Part shown: piece by piece, positions 29,601 through 37,969 of the stretch | Layout: each line of letters starts with the position of its first letter | Numbering within the stretch: the stretch's first letter is position 1 | Origin: an uncultured Muribaculaceae bacterium | Lineage (GTDB): Bacteria > Bacteroidota > Bacteroidia > Bacteroidales > Muribaculaceae | Direction of reading: 5' to 3' | Length of the DNA stretch: 41,041 bases | NCBI GenBank assembly: GCA_910587075.1 | Contig: CAJUKE010000026.1 | Coordinates: forward strand, 1 to 41,041 | Position numbers and translations under genes: made by a program | Notes under the pieces: generated by a model | Told to the model about the DNA's origin: nothing | Database searches by the model: none | Seen by the model: only the letters and a program-made list of their open reading frames with translations

Positions 29601-30230
29601 ATGAAGAAATTCTTCCTCGCAGCCCTCGCCGCAGGGCTCCTCTGCGGCGCCGCCGCCTGCTCCAATGACGGTCAGAAGGCCGACGAAAAGAAAGCTGAGG
29701 CTCCCGCCAAGGTCGCTAAGGCCGATGGCGACTCTTTCGCCCCGACTACCAACATCCGATACTACCATATGGACTCCGTGATGGCCAACTACGATATGGT
29801 AAAGACCTTCAACGAGGCCAACCTCCGCGCTATGACCGAGCTCCAGAACGCACAGCGCTCGCGCGAAAGCGAGCTCAACCGCCTGGCAAGCTCCATCCAG
29901 CAGAAGGTGCAGAGCAACGGTTACCTCTCCGAGGCTTCCTACAACGCCGATATGCAGGACCTCAACAAGAAGCAGCAGGCCGCCCAGAACTACCTCGGCT
30001 CGCTCCAGCAGAAGGCCGAGATGGAGGCTATGCGCCAGCAGCAGCAGTTCCTTGACTCGCTCAACAACTTCCTGAACGAGTACAACAAGACCCGCCACTA
30101 CGACGCGATCCTGATCTACGCTCCCGGCGAGATCTTCAACCCGGCGCTCGACATCACCGCCGACGTAATCGCCGGACTCAACAGCCGCTACACCCCCGCC
30201 GCTGCCGCCGCTGCCGCCGATAAGAAGTAA
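29601..30230 (+). CDS. OmpH/Skp-like periplasmic protein with lipoprotein signal
   Basis: 209 residues. MKKFFLAALAAGLLCGAAAC is a signal peptide with a lipobox (GAAAC, C20). A charged Ala/Lys linker follows, then the Skp/OmpH pattern: IRYYHMDSVMANYDMVKTFN (start of the domain), a long helix LQNAQRSRESELNRLASSIQ, a Gln-rich arm around KKQQAAQNYLGSLQQKAEME, and the returning strand YDAILIYAPGEIFNPALDIT. Skp is a trimeric chaperone for outer-membrane proteins; OmpH-family relatives are frequent in Bacteroidetes. An acylated version would be fixed to a membrane instead of free. A strong terminator follows. Confidence 0.9.
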   Translation: MKKFFLAALAAGLLCGAAACSNDGQKADEKKAEAPAKVAKADGDSFAPTTNIRYYHMDSVMANYDMVKTFNEANLRAMTELQNAQRSRESELNRLASSIQQKVQSNGYLSEASYNADMQDLNKKQQAAQNYLGSLQQKAEMEAMRQQQQFLDSLNNFLNEYNKTRHYDAILIYAPGEIFNPALDITADVIAGLNSRYTPAAAAAAADKK

Positions 30231-30252
30231 ATTCCCCAAAAAACGTATATAG

Positions 30253-30301
30253 TTCGGAGCCCTCGCGCGAGAAATTCGCCGCGAGGGCTCCGAATTTTTT
30301 T
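30253..30301 (+). terminator. Strong Rho-independent terminator after the OmpH-like gene
   Basis: A perfect 15-bp stem (TTCGGAGCCCTCGCG / CGCGAGGGCTCCGAA, 30253-30267 and 30280-30294) with a 12-nt loop, followed by seven T. Confidence 0.95.
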
Positions 30302-30311
30302 GGGCGGCTCC

Positions 30312-30356
30312 GTCGGACAGGTCGGACAAGTCGGACAGGTGGGACAGGTCGGACGA
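30312..30356 (+). repeat. Five tandem 9-bp repeats (GTCGGACAG)
   Basis: Units GTCGGACAG, GTCGGACAA, GTCGGACAG, GTGGGACAG and GTCGGACGA follow each other without gaps behind the terminator. It is a small minisatellite in the non-coding gap before the queG 3' end. Confidence 0.88.
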
Positions 30357-30437
30357 GGGGCGACAACTGGAGTAATATTATGGGAGGGAAATATTTTCGG
30401 GGGAGGGCGCTGCGGGAGAGGGTGGTGGAGGGGAGGG

Positions 30438-31421
30438 TTAGCGGCGGTTGAGGCCGCGGCGGAGGGGGGAGCGGCGCAGAAGGAGGGCGCGCTCGTCGGG
30501 GGGAAGGTTGTCGAGGGCCTCCAGGGTAAGCTCCAGCAGGGCCGGGCGGGGGAGGAATTCGGGGAGGGGCCGGGCGGTGATGCCGCGGTTGAGGTGGCAC
30601 GCCTCCTGGCAGCGGTCGCAGCCGTAGAGCACGCCGCGGAGCGCCTCGGTGGGTATGTGGTCGGGTATGGGGCCCCGGTGCTCTATCGTGAGGTAGTTGA
30701 TGCAGAGGCGGGCGTCGAATGTGCCGTCGGGGCGCAGGGCGCCGGTGGGGCAGGCGGCGGCGCAAGCGCCGCACTTCGTGCACCCCGCGGCGCGGGTCGG
30801 GTTTTCCACCTCGGCGGGTAGCAGGGGCGGAGCGGGTGGCAGGGGCGCGTCGGTAACTATCTCGGCGAGGAAGAAGTAGCTGCCGAGTCCGGGTATGGAT
30901 AGCTGGCGGTTGAGGCCCGGACGGCCCAGGCCGGCCTTTTCGGCCCAGTAGCGCTCCAGGATGGGGGCTGAATCGACGCACACACGGGCCTGGTATCCGG
31001 CGTCGCGGAGCAGTGCGGCCACGGGCTTTAGCCGCTTGCGGAGCGCCTCGTGGTAGTCGTCGCCGAGGGCGTAGCGGGCCACGCGGTCGGCTCCCGGCGC
31101 GGGGTGGTATTCCGAGGCGTAGGGGAAGGCCCCGACTATCACCGCGCCACTCTCCGGCTCCCTTTCGAGCAGCCTGAGCGGGTTGAGGCGTATCTCGCGG
31201 TAGCGTTCGAGGTATTCCATCGTGGCGTGGAGCCCCCGGGCTATAAAGCTGTCGAAGCGCTCCATTGTGGGGCCGTCGACCTCTCCGGCCTCGGCGATCC
31301 CCCAGGCGGCGGCTCCGGCGGCATCCATGGCGTCGGCGAGCGGGGCGTAAAGCGGCGTGCCGCCCGGTTGCCGGGCGGCACGGGCGCCGTTGTCGTCACA
31401 TCGGGAGGACTTCGAACTCAT
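30438..31421 (-). CDS. queG: Epoxyqueuosine reductase
   Basis: 327 residues. QueG reduces epoxyqueuosine to queuosine in tRNA anticodons, using cobalamin and two [4Fe-4S] clusters. Seen are the N-terminal substrate/cobalamin region (MEYLERYREIRLNPLRLL; VGAFPYASEY; ARYALGDDYHEALRKRLKP), VCVDSAPILERYWAEKAGLG with the conserved Asp of the active site, and the cluster motifs CTKCGACAAACPTGAL and YGCDRCQEACHLN. Bacterial members usually end with HEAT repeats of variable length; here the end is short (about 45 residues after the second cluster). Its start overlaps the deacetylase gene by 26 nt, so it is translated from the same message. Confidence 0.95.
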   Translation of the reverse strand: MSSKSSRCDDNGARAARQPGGTPLYAPLADAMDAAGAAAWGIAEAGEVDGPTMERFDSFIARGLHATMEYLERYREIRLNPLRLLEREPESGAVIVGAFPYASEYHPAPGADRVARYALGDDYHEALRKRLKPVAALLRDAGYQARVCVDSAPILERYWAEKAGLGRPGLNRQLSIPGLGSYFFLAEIVTDAPLPPAPPLLPAEVENPTRAAGCTKCGACAAACPTGALRPDGTFDARLCINYLTIEHRGPIPDHIPTEALRGVLYGCDRCQEACHLNRGITARPLPEFLPRPALLELTLEALDNLPPDERALLLRRSPLRRGLNRR

Positions 31422-32013
31422 ATCCTCTCGCTCTTAGCCATTCGATAGCCTGGGGCAGCACGGCCTTCATATTGCGCTCGGCCTTCAGGGAGTCGTGGAA
31501 CACGATTATGGAGCCGTTGCGGGCGTAGCGCCTCACGTTGGCGAACACTTTGTCTGGGGTGAGCTTCTTGGAGTAGTCGCGCGTCACCAGGTCGTACATC
31601 ACTATGTTGTAGTGGTCCTTGATGATTTTCGACTGCTTCCATTTAAGCAGGCCGTGGGGCGGGCGGAACAGGGGGCTGTCGATCAGGTCGTTGGCCTCGG
31701 TGATGTCGTGCACATACCGGTAGGCCGACACCTTCATCCCCTGGAGGTGGTGCATGGTGTGGTTGCCGTAGGAGTGGCCCCGGCGCTTGATTTCCTCGAA
31801 AATATGGGGGTTGCGGGCCACGTTGTCGCCCACCATGAAGAATGTGGCCTTCACGTCGTAGCGGTCGAGGGTGTCGAGCACCCAGGGGGTTACCTCGGGC
31901 ACCGGCCCGTCGTCGAAGGTAAGGTATACGACCTTGCGCTTCTTTCGCTTGAAGCGCCACAGCCCCTCGGGGAAGAGGAGGCGGTAGAACAGAGGCGGTC
32001 TTTCGATAAGCAT
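31396..32013 (-). CDS. Polysaccharide deacetylase (NodB domain) family protein
   Basis: 205 residues. NodB motifs: VVYLTFDDGPVPEVTPWVLD (D34, D35), GHSYGNHTMHHL with the metal ligands H85 and H89, and RPPHG (117-121) as motif 3. Motif 5 appears in ARNGSIIVFHDSLKAERNMK. Enzymes of this fold remove acetyl or formyl groups from N-acetylated sugars in peptidoglycan, chitin or surface glycans. No signal peptide is visible; the N-terminus is short and basic (RLLFPEGLWRFKRKKRK), so a cytoplasmic or membrane-edge site is likely. The DUF2723 gene ends 28 nt upstream, and queG overlaps its stop. Confidence 0.92.
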   Translation of the reverse strand: MLIERPPLFYRLLFPEGLWRFKRKKRKVVYLTFDDGPVPEVTPWVLDTLDRYDVKATFFMVGDNVARNPHIFEEIKRRGHSYGNHTMHHLQGMKVSAYRYVHDITEANDLIDSPLFRPPHGLLKWKQSKIIKDHYNIVMYDLVTRDYSKKLTPDKVFANVRRYARNGSIIVFHDSLKAERNMKAVLPQAIEWLRARGYEFEVLPM

Positions 32014-32041
32014 TGGCTGCGGGTGGATGGGCCCGGCCCGC

Positions 32042-35000
32042 TTACTGCTTTTTAGGCAGGAAGCGGGTCAGGTCGTTGATGTTCACCCCTTCGGCGAGGA
32101 GCTTCTCCTGCAGGGAGGCGTTGTCGCCACCCTCCGAAGAGTAGGCGTCGAGGAGCACATAGAGGTATGTCGGTATGTAGCGGTCGGCGTAGGTGAGGCC
32201 CGAGAAGCCGCTGCCGGGGAGGGTGCGCTGCAGTTCCATAAAGTAGGGTATGTACTGGCCGTAGCGCAGAATCTCCTTTTCAAGAATAGCGAGCCCCTTG
32301 GCCTTGAGGTTCGAGTCGCCGGTGGCCTGGGCCAGGCGCAGATAGGTGTCGGCTATCTGGTAGCCCACCTGGATGCTGTATGGGGAAACCTTGGTGGGGA
32401 GCTTCTCCTCGATGAGGTCGAGGATGTGGGCCGCCTTTGTGAAGCGGTCGGCGGCGTACACGGCGTCGGGCTTGCCGTTGACGGAGTCAGCGGGGTGCAT
32501 CGCGTCGTACCCTTCGAGGAAGAGCGAGTAGGCGAGTTCCGACATGGCCGAGCGGTGGGTGGTCACCATGCGGCGCACGGTCTCGTCGAGGTAGATTTCC
32601 TCGCCATCCTTGAGCTGGTCGAGTCCGCCCCAGCGGAACTTGGTGGTGATGTTGTCGTACATCTTGTCGGTGGCTACCCAGGTCGACTGGCCGTCCTCGG
32701 GGTTGCGGAGGGGGGTCACCTGGTAGGCCAGGCCGGTGTTGCGCATATAGGGCGACAGCGAGAGGTAGTACTCGTCGGGCACCGTCATCGCGAAGTATGC
32801 CGGGCGGTTCCATCCGTCGCGGGCCTGGGTGGCGATCGCGTCGAGGCTGATGGCCTGGCTGAGGGTAACGCCCCCGGCGGGGTTCTTGGGGTCCTTGTAG
32901 AGCGATACCTCGATGGCGTCCTCGGCGGCGGGGAGCTCCGAGGGGAGTATCACCCCGGCCTCGACGGCGGCCTTGGCGTTGGAGGGGATGTACATATTGG
33001 GGTAACGCATCACGCGCGAGCCCTGCCACATGGCCTTGGGGTTATGGTAGAGGTCGTCGAGCGAGTTGAGGGCGTTGACGCGCTCCTGGCTCATATTCTC
33101 CTGGTCGAAGTAGCTGTACTGGAGGCGGTCCTGGGCGTAGTCGGCGGGCTGGGCGAGGGTCTTGAGGCCGGGGGCGCCGTCGGTGGCCACGCGCATCTGG
33201 TTGGCGTACCAGTCGGTGGTGAGGTAGGAGAGGTTGACCACGCGCACGTCGGTGCGGTACCCCTCGACTTCCTGGGCATACCAGAGGGGGAATGTGTCGT
33301 TGTCGCCGTTAGTGAATATCACTCCGTTCTCGTCGACCGACGAGAGGTAGTTCATACCGAAGTCGCGGGCGGTGTAGCGGCCCGAGCGGTCGTGGTCGTC
33401 CCAGGTCTGCGACACCATCTGCAGGGGCACGGCCAGCCCTACTGCGCACGCTCCACAAGCCACCCAGAGGGCCTTGCGGCGGTCGGCGGCGGGGTTGATG
33501 CCGTTGTTGTCGTCACCCACGGGGCCGACGGAGTTCTTCATCAGGCGGTTCACCAGGGCCCAGAGGGCGGGAACCCCCATGCCCACCCATATCGAGAAGG
33601 CGTAGAACGAGCCGGCGAAGGCGTAGTCGCGCTCGCGGGGCTGCAGCGGGGGCTGGTTGAGGTAGAGCACGATGGCCACACCCGTCATGAAGAAAAAGAA
33701 GAATATCACCCAGAACTGCTCGATGCCCCGTTTGGAGTGGAAAGCCTGCCAGGTGAGGCCCAGGATGCCGAGCAGCAGCGGGAGCATATAGAACACGTTG
33801 TGCCCCTTGTTGTTCTTTCCGATGTCGTCGGGCAGGAGGCTCTGGTCGCCCAGGCGGTGGTTGTCGATGAAGGGTATGCCGGAAATCCAGTTGCCGTGGT
33901 TGGCCTCGCCCTGTCCGGCGATGTCGTTCTGGCGCCCTGCGAAGTTCCACATGAAGTAGCGCCAGTACATATAGTTCCACTGGTAGTTGAAGAAGTAGCG
34001 CAGGTTCTGGGCGAACGTGGGCTTCTGCATCATCATGGTGCGTATGGTGTTCCCATCCTTGTCGACAATCACCGGGGCCTCTACGTTGTCGAGGTCGGCC
34101 TCGGTGGCCCCGATCCACTCCATGTAGGCGTTGGGGTGGGAGGGGGATGTGGAGTACATACGGGGGAAGAGCATCTTGGGAGTCATCTCGTAGGAGAACG
34201 ACTTTTTGGCGACGTAGCGGTCGGGCTCCGAGGGGTCGTTCTTCACGGCCTTGCTGTATACGTCCTTCTCGCCCTTCTTCTTGAAGCCGTAGTTGCCATA
34301 CTCGTCGGCCTCGTAGAGCACCGACGATTTGAAGGTGTGGCCGTAGAGGAGCGGGGTGTCGCCGTACTGCTCGCGGTTGAGGTACGAGGAGAGGGCGAAC
34401 ACGTTGTCGGGCGCGTTCTGGTTCATCGGGGGGTTGGCGTGCGAGCGTATCAGCAGCAGGGCATAGCTCGAATATCCGGCGAAAATCACCAGCACGCTAA
34501 GGGCGCACACGGTGAGAATCCTCACGGGGAGCTTCTTGGCCATCCACAGGAACGCGCCGAGGGCGCCGATGAGCACTACCGGGATGAGCCACCCGGAGCC
34601 GATGAACGGCATGCCCGAGAGGATCACGGCCAACAGGAACGACACGCGGATCTCCGCGGCCGACTTCTGACGGTAGAGCGCGGCTACGGCCCATACGGCG
34701 GCGGTGATGAAGAGTATCGTGTAGGCGAGTACGCCGGTGTTGTAGCCCATGCCGAAGGTGTTGACGAACAGCAGCTCGAACGACTGGGCAACCTCGATGA
34801 AGCCCGGCACCAGGCCGAACAGGATGAGGGCCACTATGGCGGCGGCCACGGCCAGGGCTATGAGCGACCCGGTCGCGGTGGTGTTCTTGAACTTGCGGTA
34901 GTAGAACACCAGAACGATGGCCGGGATGCAGAGCAGGTTGAGCAGGTGCACGGCGATCGACACACCTATGATATAAGCGATCAGCACCAGGTAGCGGTCG

Positions 35001-35524
35001 GAGTGGGGCTGGTCGGCGCGGTTCTCCCATTTGAGAATCAGCCAGAACACCAGCGCCGTGCAGAACGACGAGAAGGCGTAAACCTCACCCTCGACTGCCG
35101 AGAACCAGAAGGTGTCGCTCCAGGTGTAGACCAGCGCGCCGCACACGCCGGCCCCGAAGATCACGAGCATCTCCAGGAGGCTCACCTCCCGGGCGTCGTC
35201 CTTCACGATCAGGCGCTTCACCAGGTGCGTTATGGTCCAGAACAGGAGCAGTATGGTGCCCGCCGACAGGAGCGCCGACATGGAGTTGACCATCAGCGCG
35301 GCCTTACTCATATCCCCCGCCGCGAAGTTCACGAAGAAGCGGGCGGCGAGCATGAAGATAGGGTTGCCCGGCGGGTGGCCCACTTCGAGTTTGGTGCCTT
35401 GGGCGATGAATTCGGGGCAGTCCCAGAAGGATGCGGTGGGCTCGACCGTCAGCAGGTAGGTAACCGCGGCTACGGCGAAACACACCCATCCGAGGATGTT
35501 GTTTAGCAGGTTGTACTTTTTCAT
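32042..35524 (-). CDS. DUF2723 large membrane protein (TMEM260-like O-mannosyltransferase family)
   Basis: 1160 residues from the ATG at 35524 (MKKYNLLNNILGW); a start three codons upstream is possible, and a further 5' extension in the same frame is non-coding. DUF2723 proteins have a GT-C membrane domain. Seen are VTYLLTVEPTASFWDCPEFI with GHPPGNPIFML (acidic and donor-binding region), about ten hydrophobic segments in the first 400 residues, and DTFWFSAVEGEVYAFSSF. The next 500 residues include further membrane spans and a periplasmic domain (EDFGM-type and NGDNDTFPLWYAQEVEGYRT patterns). The C-terminal 250 residues are helical, TPR-like. Human TMEM260, an O-mannosyltransferase, is in this family, so protein or glycan mannosylation is a fair guess. 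First gene of an operon with a deacetylase and queG. Confidence 0.88.
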   Translation of the reverse strand: MKKYNLLNNILGWVCFAVAAVTYLLTVEPTASFWDCPEFIAQGTKLEVGHPPGNPIFMLAARFFVNFAAGDMSKAALMVNSMSALLSAGTILLLFWTITHLVKRLIVKDDAREVSLLEMLVIFGAGVCGALVYTWSDTFWFSAVEGEVYAFSSFCTALVFWLILKWENRADQPHSDRYLVLIAYIIGVSIAVHLLNLLCIPAIVLVFYYRKFKNTTATGSLIALAVAAAIVALILFGLVPGFIEVAQSFELLFVNTFGMGYNTGVLAYTILFITAAVWAVAALYRQKSAAEIRVSFLLAVILSGMPFIGSGWLIPVVLIGALGAFLWMAKKLPVRILTVCALSVLVIFAGYSSYALLLIRSHANPPMNQNAPDNVFALSSYLNREQYGDTPLLYGHTFKSSVLYEADEYGNYGFKKKGEKDVYSKAVKNDPSEPDRYVAKKSFSYEMTPKMLFPRMYSTSPSHPNAYMEWIGATEADLDNVEAPVIVDKDGNTIRTMMMQKPTFAQNLRYFFNYQWNYMYWRYFMWNFAGRQNDIAGQGEANHGNWISGIPFIDNHRLGDQSLLPDDIGKNNKGHNVFYMLPLLLGILGLTWQAFHSKRGIEQFWVIFFFFFMTGVAIVLYLNQPPLQPRERDYAFAGSFYAFSIWVGMGVPALWALVNRLMKNSVGPVGDDNNGINPAADRRKALWVACGACAVGLAVPLQMVSQTWDDHDRSGRYTARDFGMNYLSSVDENGVIFTNGDNDTFPLWYAQEVEGYRTDVRVVNLSYLTTDWYANQMRVATDGAPGLKTLAQPADYAQDRLQYSYFDQENMSQERVNALNSLDDLYHNPKAMWQGSRVMRYPNMYIPSNAKAAVEAGVILPSELPAAEDAIEVSLYKDPKNPAGGVTLSQAISLDAIATQARDGWNRPAYFAMTVPDEYYLSLSPYMRNTGLAYQVTPLRNPEDGQSTWVATDKMYDNITTKFRWGGLDQLKDGEEIYLDETVRRMVTTHRSAMSELAYSLFLEGYDAMHPADSVNGKPDAVYAADRFTKAAHILDLIEEKLPTKVSPYSIQVGYQIADTYLRLAQATGDSNLKAKGLAILEKEILRYGQYIPYFMELQRTLPGSGFSGLTYADRYIPTYLYVLLDAYSSEGGDNASLQEKLLAEGVNINDLTRFLPKKQ

Positions 35525-35565
35525 TGCGAACATTGGTTGGCGCTTCGGCGCCCGGGTGGAATACG

Positions 35566-35596
35566 CGAAATTACGCCAACTTCGCCTATCCACCAA
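35566..35596 (-). promoter_or_regulatory. DUF2723 operon promoter
   Basis: Read on the minus strand: TTGG (35593-35596), a 19-nt spacer, then TAATTTCG (35566-35573), close to consensus TTTG-N19-TAnnTTTG. It lies in the 86-nt gap to the upstream PAP2 gene, 41 nt before the start codon. Confidence 0.65.
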
Positions 35597-35610
35597 TAAT
35601 TTAAGATTTC

Positions 35611-36633
35611 TTAGAAGTTCAGGGCCATCGAGAAGCCTACGGCGCCACCGCCGGCAAACGGCGCCCCGAAGCCGGTGACACCCCCCGAGCGGCGCTTGGG
35701 CAGGTCGATGCCGGCGCACTCGCGGGCCAGGCGCGCCTCGCGCTCCTTGATGTGGCGCTCGTAGCGCTTGCGGAAAATCTTGGGATAGAGCCAGTAGGCG
35801 AGGGTGGTCGAGAAATAGCCCACGGCGGCGCCCCCGACAACGTCGTTTATCCAGTGGCGGTCGTTGTGGATGCGCAGGTAGGCTGTCGTGAGGGCCACGG
35901 CGTAGCCCGCCACGCCGATCCAGGGAGAGGTCGACCAGTATTCGCGGCGGAGGAACTCGGCGCCGGTTACGGCGGTGCCCGTGTGGCCCGAGGGGAACGA
36001 GTTGTGGGCGTTGCTGTCGGGGCGCTTCTCGCCGAAGGCGAACTTCATGCCAGCGTTGACGGCCACGAAAATCGTGTAGCTCATCGCCGCGATGATCGTG
36101 CGGTCGAGCAGCCCGTTCTCACCCTTCAGCCCGCAGGCGAAGAGGCCGTAGGAGGCCACGATGGGGGCGTACTGGAGGTAGTTGTCGACCGTGGTCTTGT
36201 GCTTTCCGTGCTGCGAGAGGTGCTTCTGCACATATTCGCGTGCCTGCACCAGCTTCGGGGTCTTCACGAAGAGCGACGCCACGGCCCCCACGGCCACCGG
36301 GGTGCCGAGCTGCCAGTAGTTCACCGCCATGCCGTCGCGGTACTTGCGGCAGGGGAGCGCCGGGGTCTCGGCGAAGATTAGCTCCTCCTCGGTGAGTCGG
36401 AGCACCCTCGCGGTGTCCGTCGGGTTGAACCCGGTGAAGTCGAGCGGCACAGCCACCGAAGCCGCCGGAGCGGCACCCGTCTCAACGTCGGCCACCGGCG
36501 CCTCGTCGCCTACAACCGCCGCGGTCTCGCCGATCAGGGCCTCCGCCCCGTCGGGCATCGCCGCGTCAACATTTCCGGCGTACGCGCCAAACCAGGCCGT
36601 CGCGGCCACCATTATAATCAGTAATTTTTTCAT
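35611..36633 (-). CDS. PAP2-superfamily phosphatase
   Basis: 340 residues. A signal-like N-terminus (MKKLLIIMVAATAWFGAYAG) and a variable acidic Ala-rich region to about residue 60 precede the PAP2 core. The three catalytic motifs are all present: KFAFGEKRP (197-205), PSGHTGT (214-220) and RIHNDRHWINDVVGG (254-268), with the base and nucleophile histidines H217 and H260. Hydrophobic segments surround them (GTPVAVGAVASLF, DRTIIAAMSYTIFVAVNAGM, VAGYAVALTTAYL). PAP2 enzymes remove phosphate from lipids such as undecaprenyl diphosphate, or from lipid A as LpxF does; the substrate is not deducible. C-terminal 60 residues are basic then Gly/Phe-rich. Confidence 0.92.
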   Translation of the reverse strand: MKKLLIIMVAATAWFGAYAGNVDAAMPDGAEALIGETAAVVGDEAPVADVETGAAPAASVAVPLDFTGFNPTDTARVLRLTEEELIFAETPALPCRKYRDGMAVNYWQLGTPVAVGAVASLFVKTPKLVQAREYVQKHLSQHGKHKTTVDNYLQYAPIVASYGLFACGLKGENGLLDRTIIAAMSYTIFVAVNAGMKFAFGEKRPDSNAHNSFPSGHTGTAVTGAEFLRREYWSTSPWIGVAGYAVALTTAYLRIHNDRHWINDVVGGAAVGYFSTTLAYWLYPKIFRKRYERHIKEREARLARECAGIDLPKRRSGGVTGFGAPFAGGGAVGFSMALNF

Positions 36634-36652
36634 CGCTTAATTATATCGACCG

Positions 36653-36660
36653 CGAATTTA
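36653..36660 (-). promoter_or_regulatory. PAP2 gene promoter -7 element
   Basis: Minus-strand TAAATTCG, one base from TAnnTTTG, 19 nt upstream of the start. A TTTTGG on the minus strand near 36683-36688 may be the -33 element at a slightly long spacing (about 22-23 nt). Confidence 0.5.
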
Positions 36661-36744
36661 CGGCTTTTTATGTGTTAAACCGCCAAAACCATAAGTTTTT
36701 CCCCGTTTCGGCGCATACCGAATAAACACCCGCAAGCATTTATT

Positions 36745-36765
36745 AGTTTTTGTTAGCCAAAAACT
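36745..36765. repeat. Short inverted repeat in the PAP2-fic intergenic region
   Basis: AGTTTTTG (36745-36752) and CAAAAACT (36758-36765) form a perfect 8-bp inverted repeat with a 5-nt centre. It lies in the 228-nt divergent region 36634-36861, away from the known boxes, and could be a protein-binding site or a weak hairpin. Confidence 0.5.
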
Positions 36766-36783
36766 CACCCGCGCCCCCCGAAC

Positions 36784-36842
36784 CAAATTTACCACCGCCG
36801 CGGTGGTAAATTTGCACAGTGGTGGTAAATTTCGTAAATTTG
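36784..36842 (+). promoter_or_regulatory. fic promoter with three-part operator
   Basis: A perfect 13-bp inverted repeat CAAATTTACCACC / GGTGGTAAATTTG (36784-36796 and 36802-36814, centre of 5 nt) is followed by a third, direct copy of GGTGGTAAATT starting at 36821, 19 bp after the start of the second. The TTTG at the end of the right arm (36811-36814) lies 20 nt before TAAATTTG (36835-36842), which together form a consensus Bacteroidetes promoter. The operator therefore contains the -33 element, and its third half-site ends against the -7 box. A protein bound here should block transcription. Confidence 0.85.
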
Positions 36843-36861
36843 CCAATAAACGCTGAAACGG

Positions 36862-37950
36862 ATGGAACTTCAAGACAAGATAGACCAATGGAACGCCCTG
36901 CAACCGTTATCCGAAATGGATTTGTTGAGGTTGCAGAACAAGTTTATGCTTGACTTCAATTACAACAGCAACCATATCGAGGGGAATACCCTTACATATG
37001 GGCAGACGGAGGTGCTTCTGCTGTTTGGCGAGGTTATGGGGAGCGCTCCAATGAAGGACTTCGAGGAAATGAAGGCGCATAACCTGTGTCTTAACCTTAT
37101 GGTCGATGAGGCTTTGAGCGGCAACCCTATGACCGAAGCCTTCATCAGGCAGCTCCATAAGGTGATGTTGAGGGAGGATTACGAGGTCCCGGTCAAATCA
37201 CCCGCCGGAGTCATGACGAGTTACACCGTGCATGCCGGAATCTATAAGACCCGTCCGAATTCGGTGAAAACCCCTGCCGGGACAATGTTCTACTACGCCA
37301 CGCCCGAAGAGACTCCGGCGCTGATGTCGGACCTGGTGAGGTGGTATAATGAGGCGGACGCGTCCAATGAGTATAACCCTATCGAATTAGCCGCTATTTT
37401 CCATTACAGGTATATACGAATCCATCCTTTTGAGGATGGGAATGGCCGTATAGCCCGTTTGATGGTCAATTATATATTGAAGCAACACGGCTGGCCGATG
37501 ATGGTGGTCAAGACGAAAAACAAAGCCTCGTATCTTACCGCTCTCGCGCAGGCCGACGCTAATGTCGGGCCGGTCCCCTCGGATGGGGCGCATGCCGATT
37601 ATTCGGCGATCGCGCCCTTTGTCGAGCATATGAAGAAGGTGTTGTTAAGCGATGTGTCGGATTATATATCATTTGTTTCCGCCGACAGGGATGTGTCGTG
37701 GTGGTACGAGGGTGAGATAATCAGCTTTACAACCGACACACCAGGCAAAATCCTTTCATTGCTGCAGTCTGAGCCGAATGCTACTCTGGACAAACTCGCT
37801 GTCACGCTTGGCATTAACAGGTCGGCAATACAAAAGCAGATTAGCGCTTTGGCGGGTAAAAATTATATATCGCGACCCGAGGGGAAGAAACGCGGTTGGA
37901 TTGTCAACGCGAAGAATACCCGCTCCTATGGCAAAGGTTTCAGAAGATAG
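36862..37950 (+). CDS. Fic-domain protein with C-terminal winged-helix DNA-binding domain
   Basis: 362 residues. Fic enzymes usually transfer AMP from ATP to a target hydroxyl. The catalytic motif HPFEDGNGR is at 188-196. The N-terminal helix carries the autoinhibitory motif (S/T)xxxE(G/N) as SNHIEG (36-41, Glu40), making it a class II (N-terminal inhibited) Fic. The Fic_N-type start (LSEMDLLRLQNKFMLDFNYN) and TYTVHAGIYKTRP-type flap are usual. Residues about 288-350 form a winged helix: KILSLLQSEPNATLDKLAVT, NRSAIQKQISALAGKN (recognition helix) and ISRPEGKKRGWIV (wing). Base composition is visibly less GC-rich than in neighbours, hinting at transfer. The matching operators before and after it suggest this protein binds them. 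No antitoxin gene is present. Confidence 0.93.
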   Translation: MELQDKIDQWNALQPLSEMDLLRLQNKFMLDFNYNSNHIEGNTLTYGQTEVLLLFGEVMGSAPMKDFEEMKAHNLCLNLMVDEALSGNPMTEAFIRQLHKVMLREDYEVPVKSPAGVMTSYTVHAGIYKTRPNSVKTPAGTMFYYATPEETPALMSDLVRWYNEADASNEYNPIELAAIFHYRYIRIHPFEDGNGRIARLMVNYILKQHGWPMMVVKTKNKASYLTALAQADANVGPVPSDGAHADYSAIAPFVEHMKKVLLSDVSDYISFVSADRDVSWWYEGEIISFTTDTPGKILSLLQSEPNATLDKLAVTLGINRSAIQKQISALAGKNYISRPEGKKRGWIVNAKNTRSYGKGFRR

Positions 37951-37969
37951 GGCTTTGGCGACGACGCAT

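Noticed and set aside
32027..35506. A 1159-codon plus-strand frame opposite the DUF2723 gene
   Set aside because: Long only because of the high GC content. The minus strand has clear membrane segments, family motifs and a good promoter; the plus strand has none.
36862..37950. A classic Fic toxin-antitoxin pair
   Set aside because: No small antitoxin gene flanks it and the inhibitory motif is inside the same protein (SNHIEG at 36-41).
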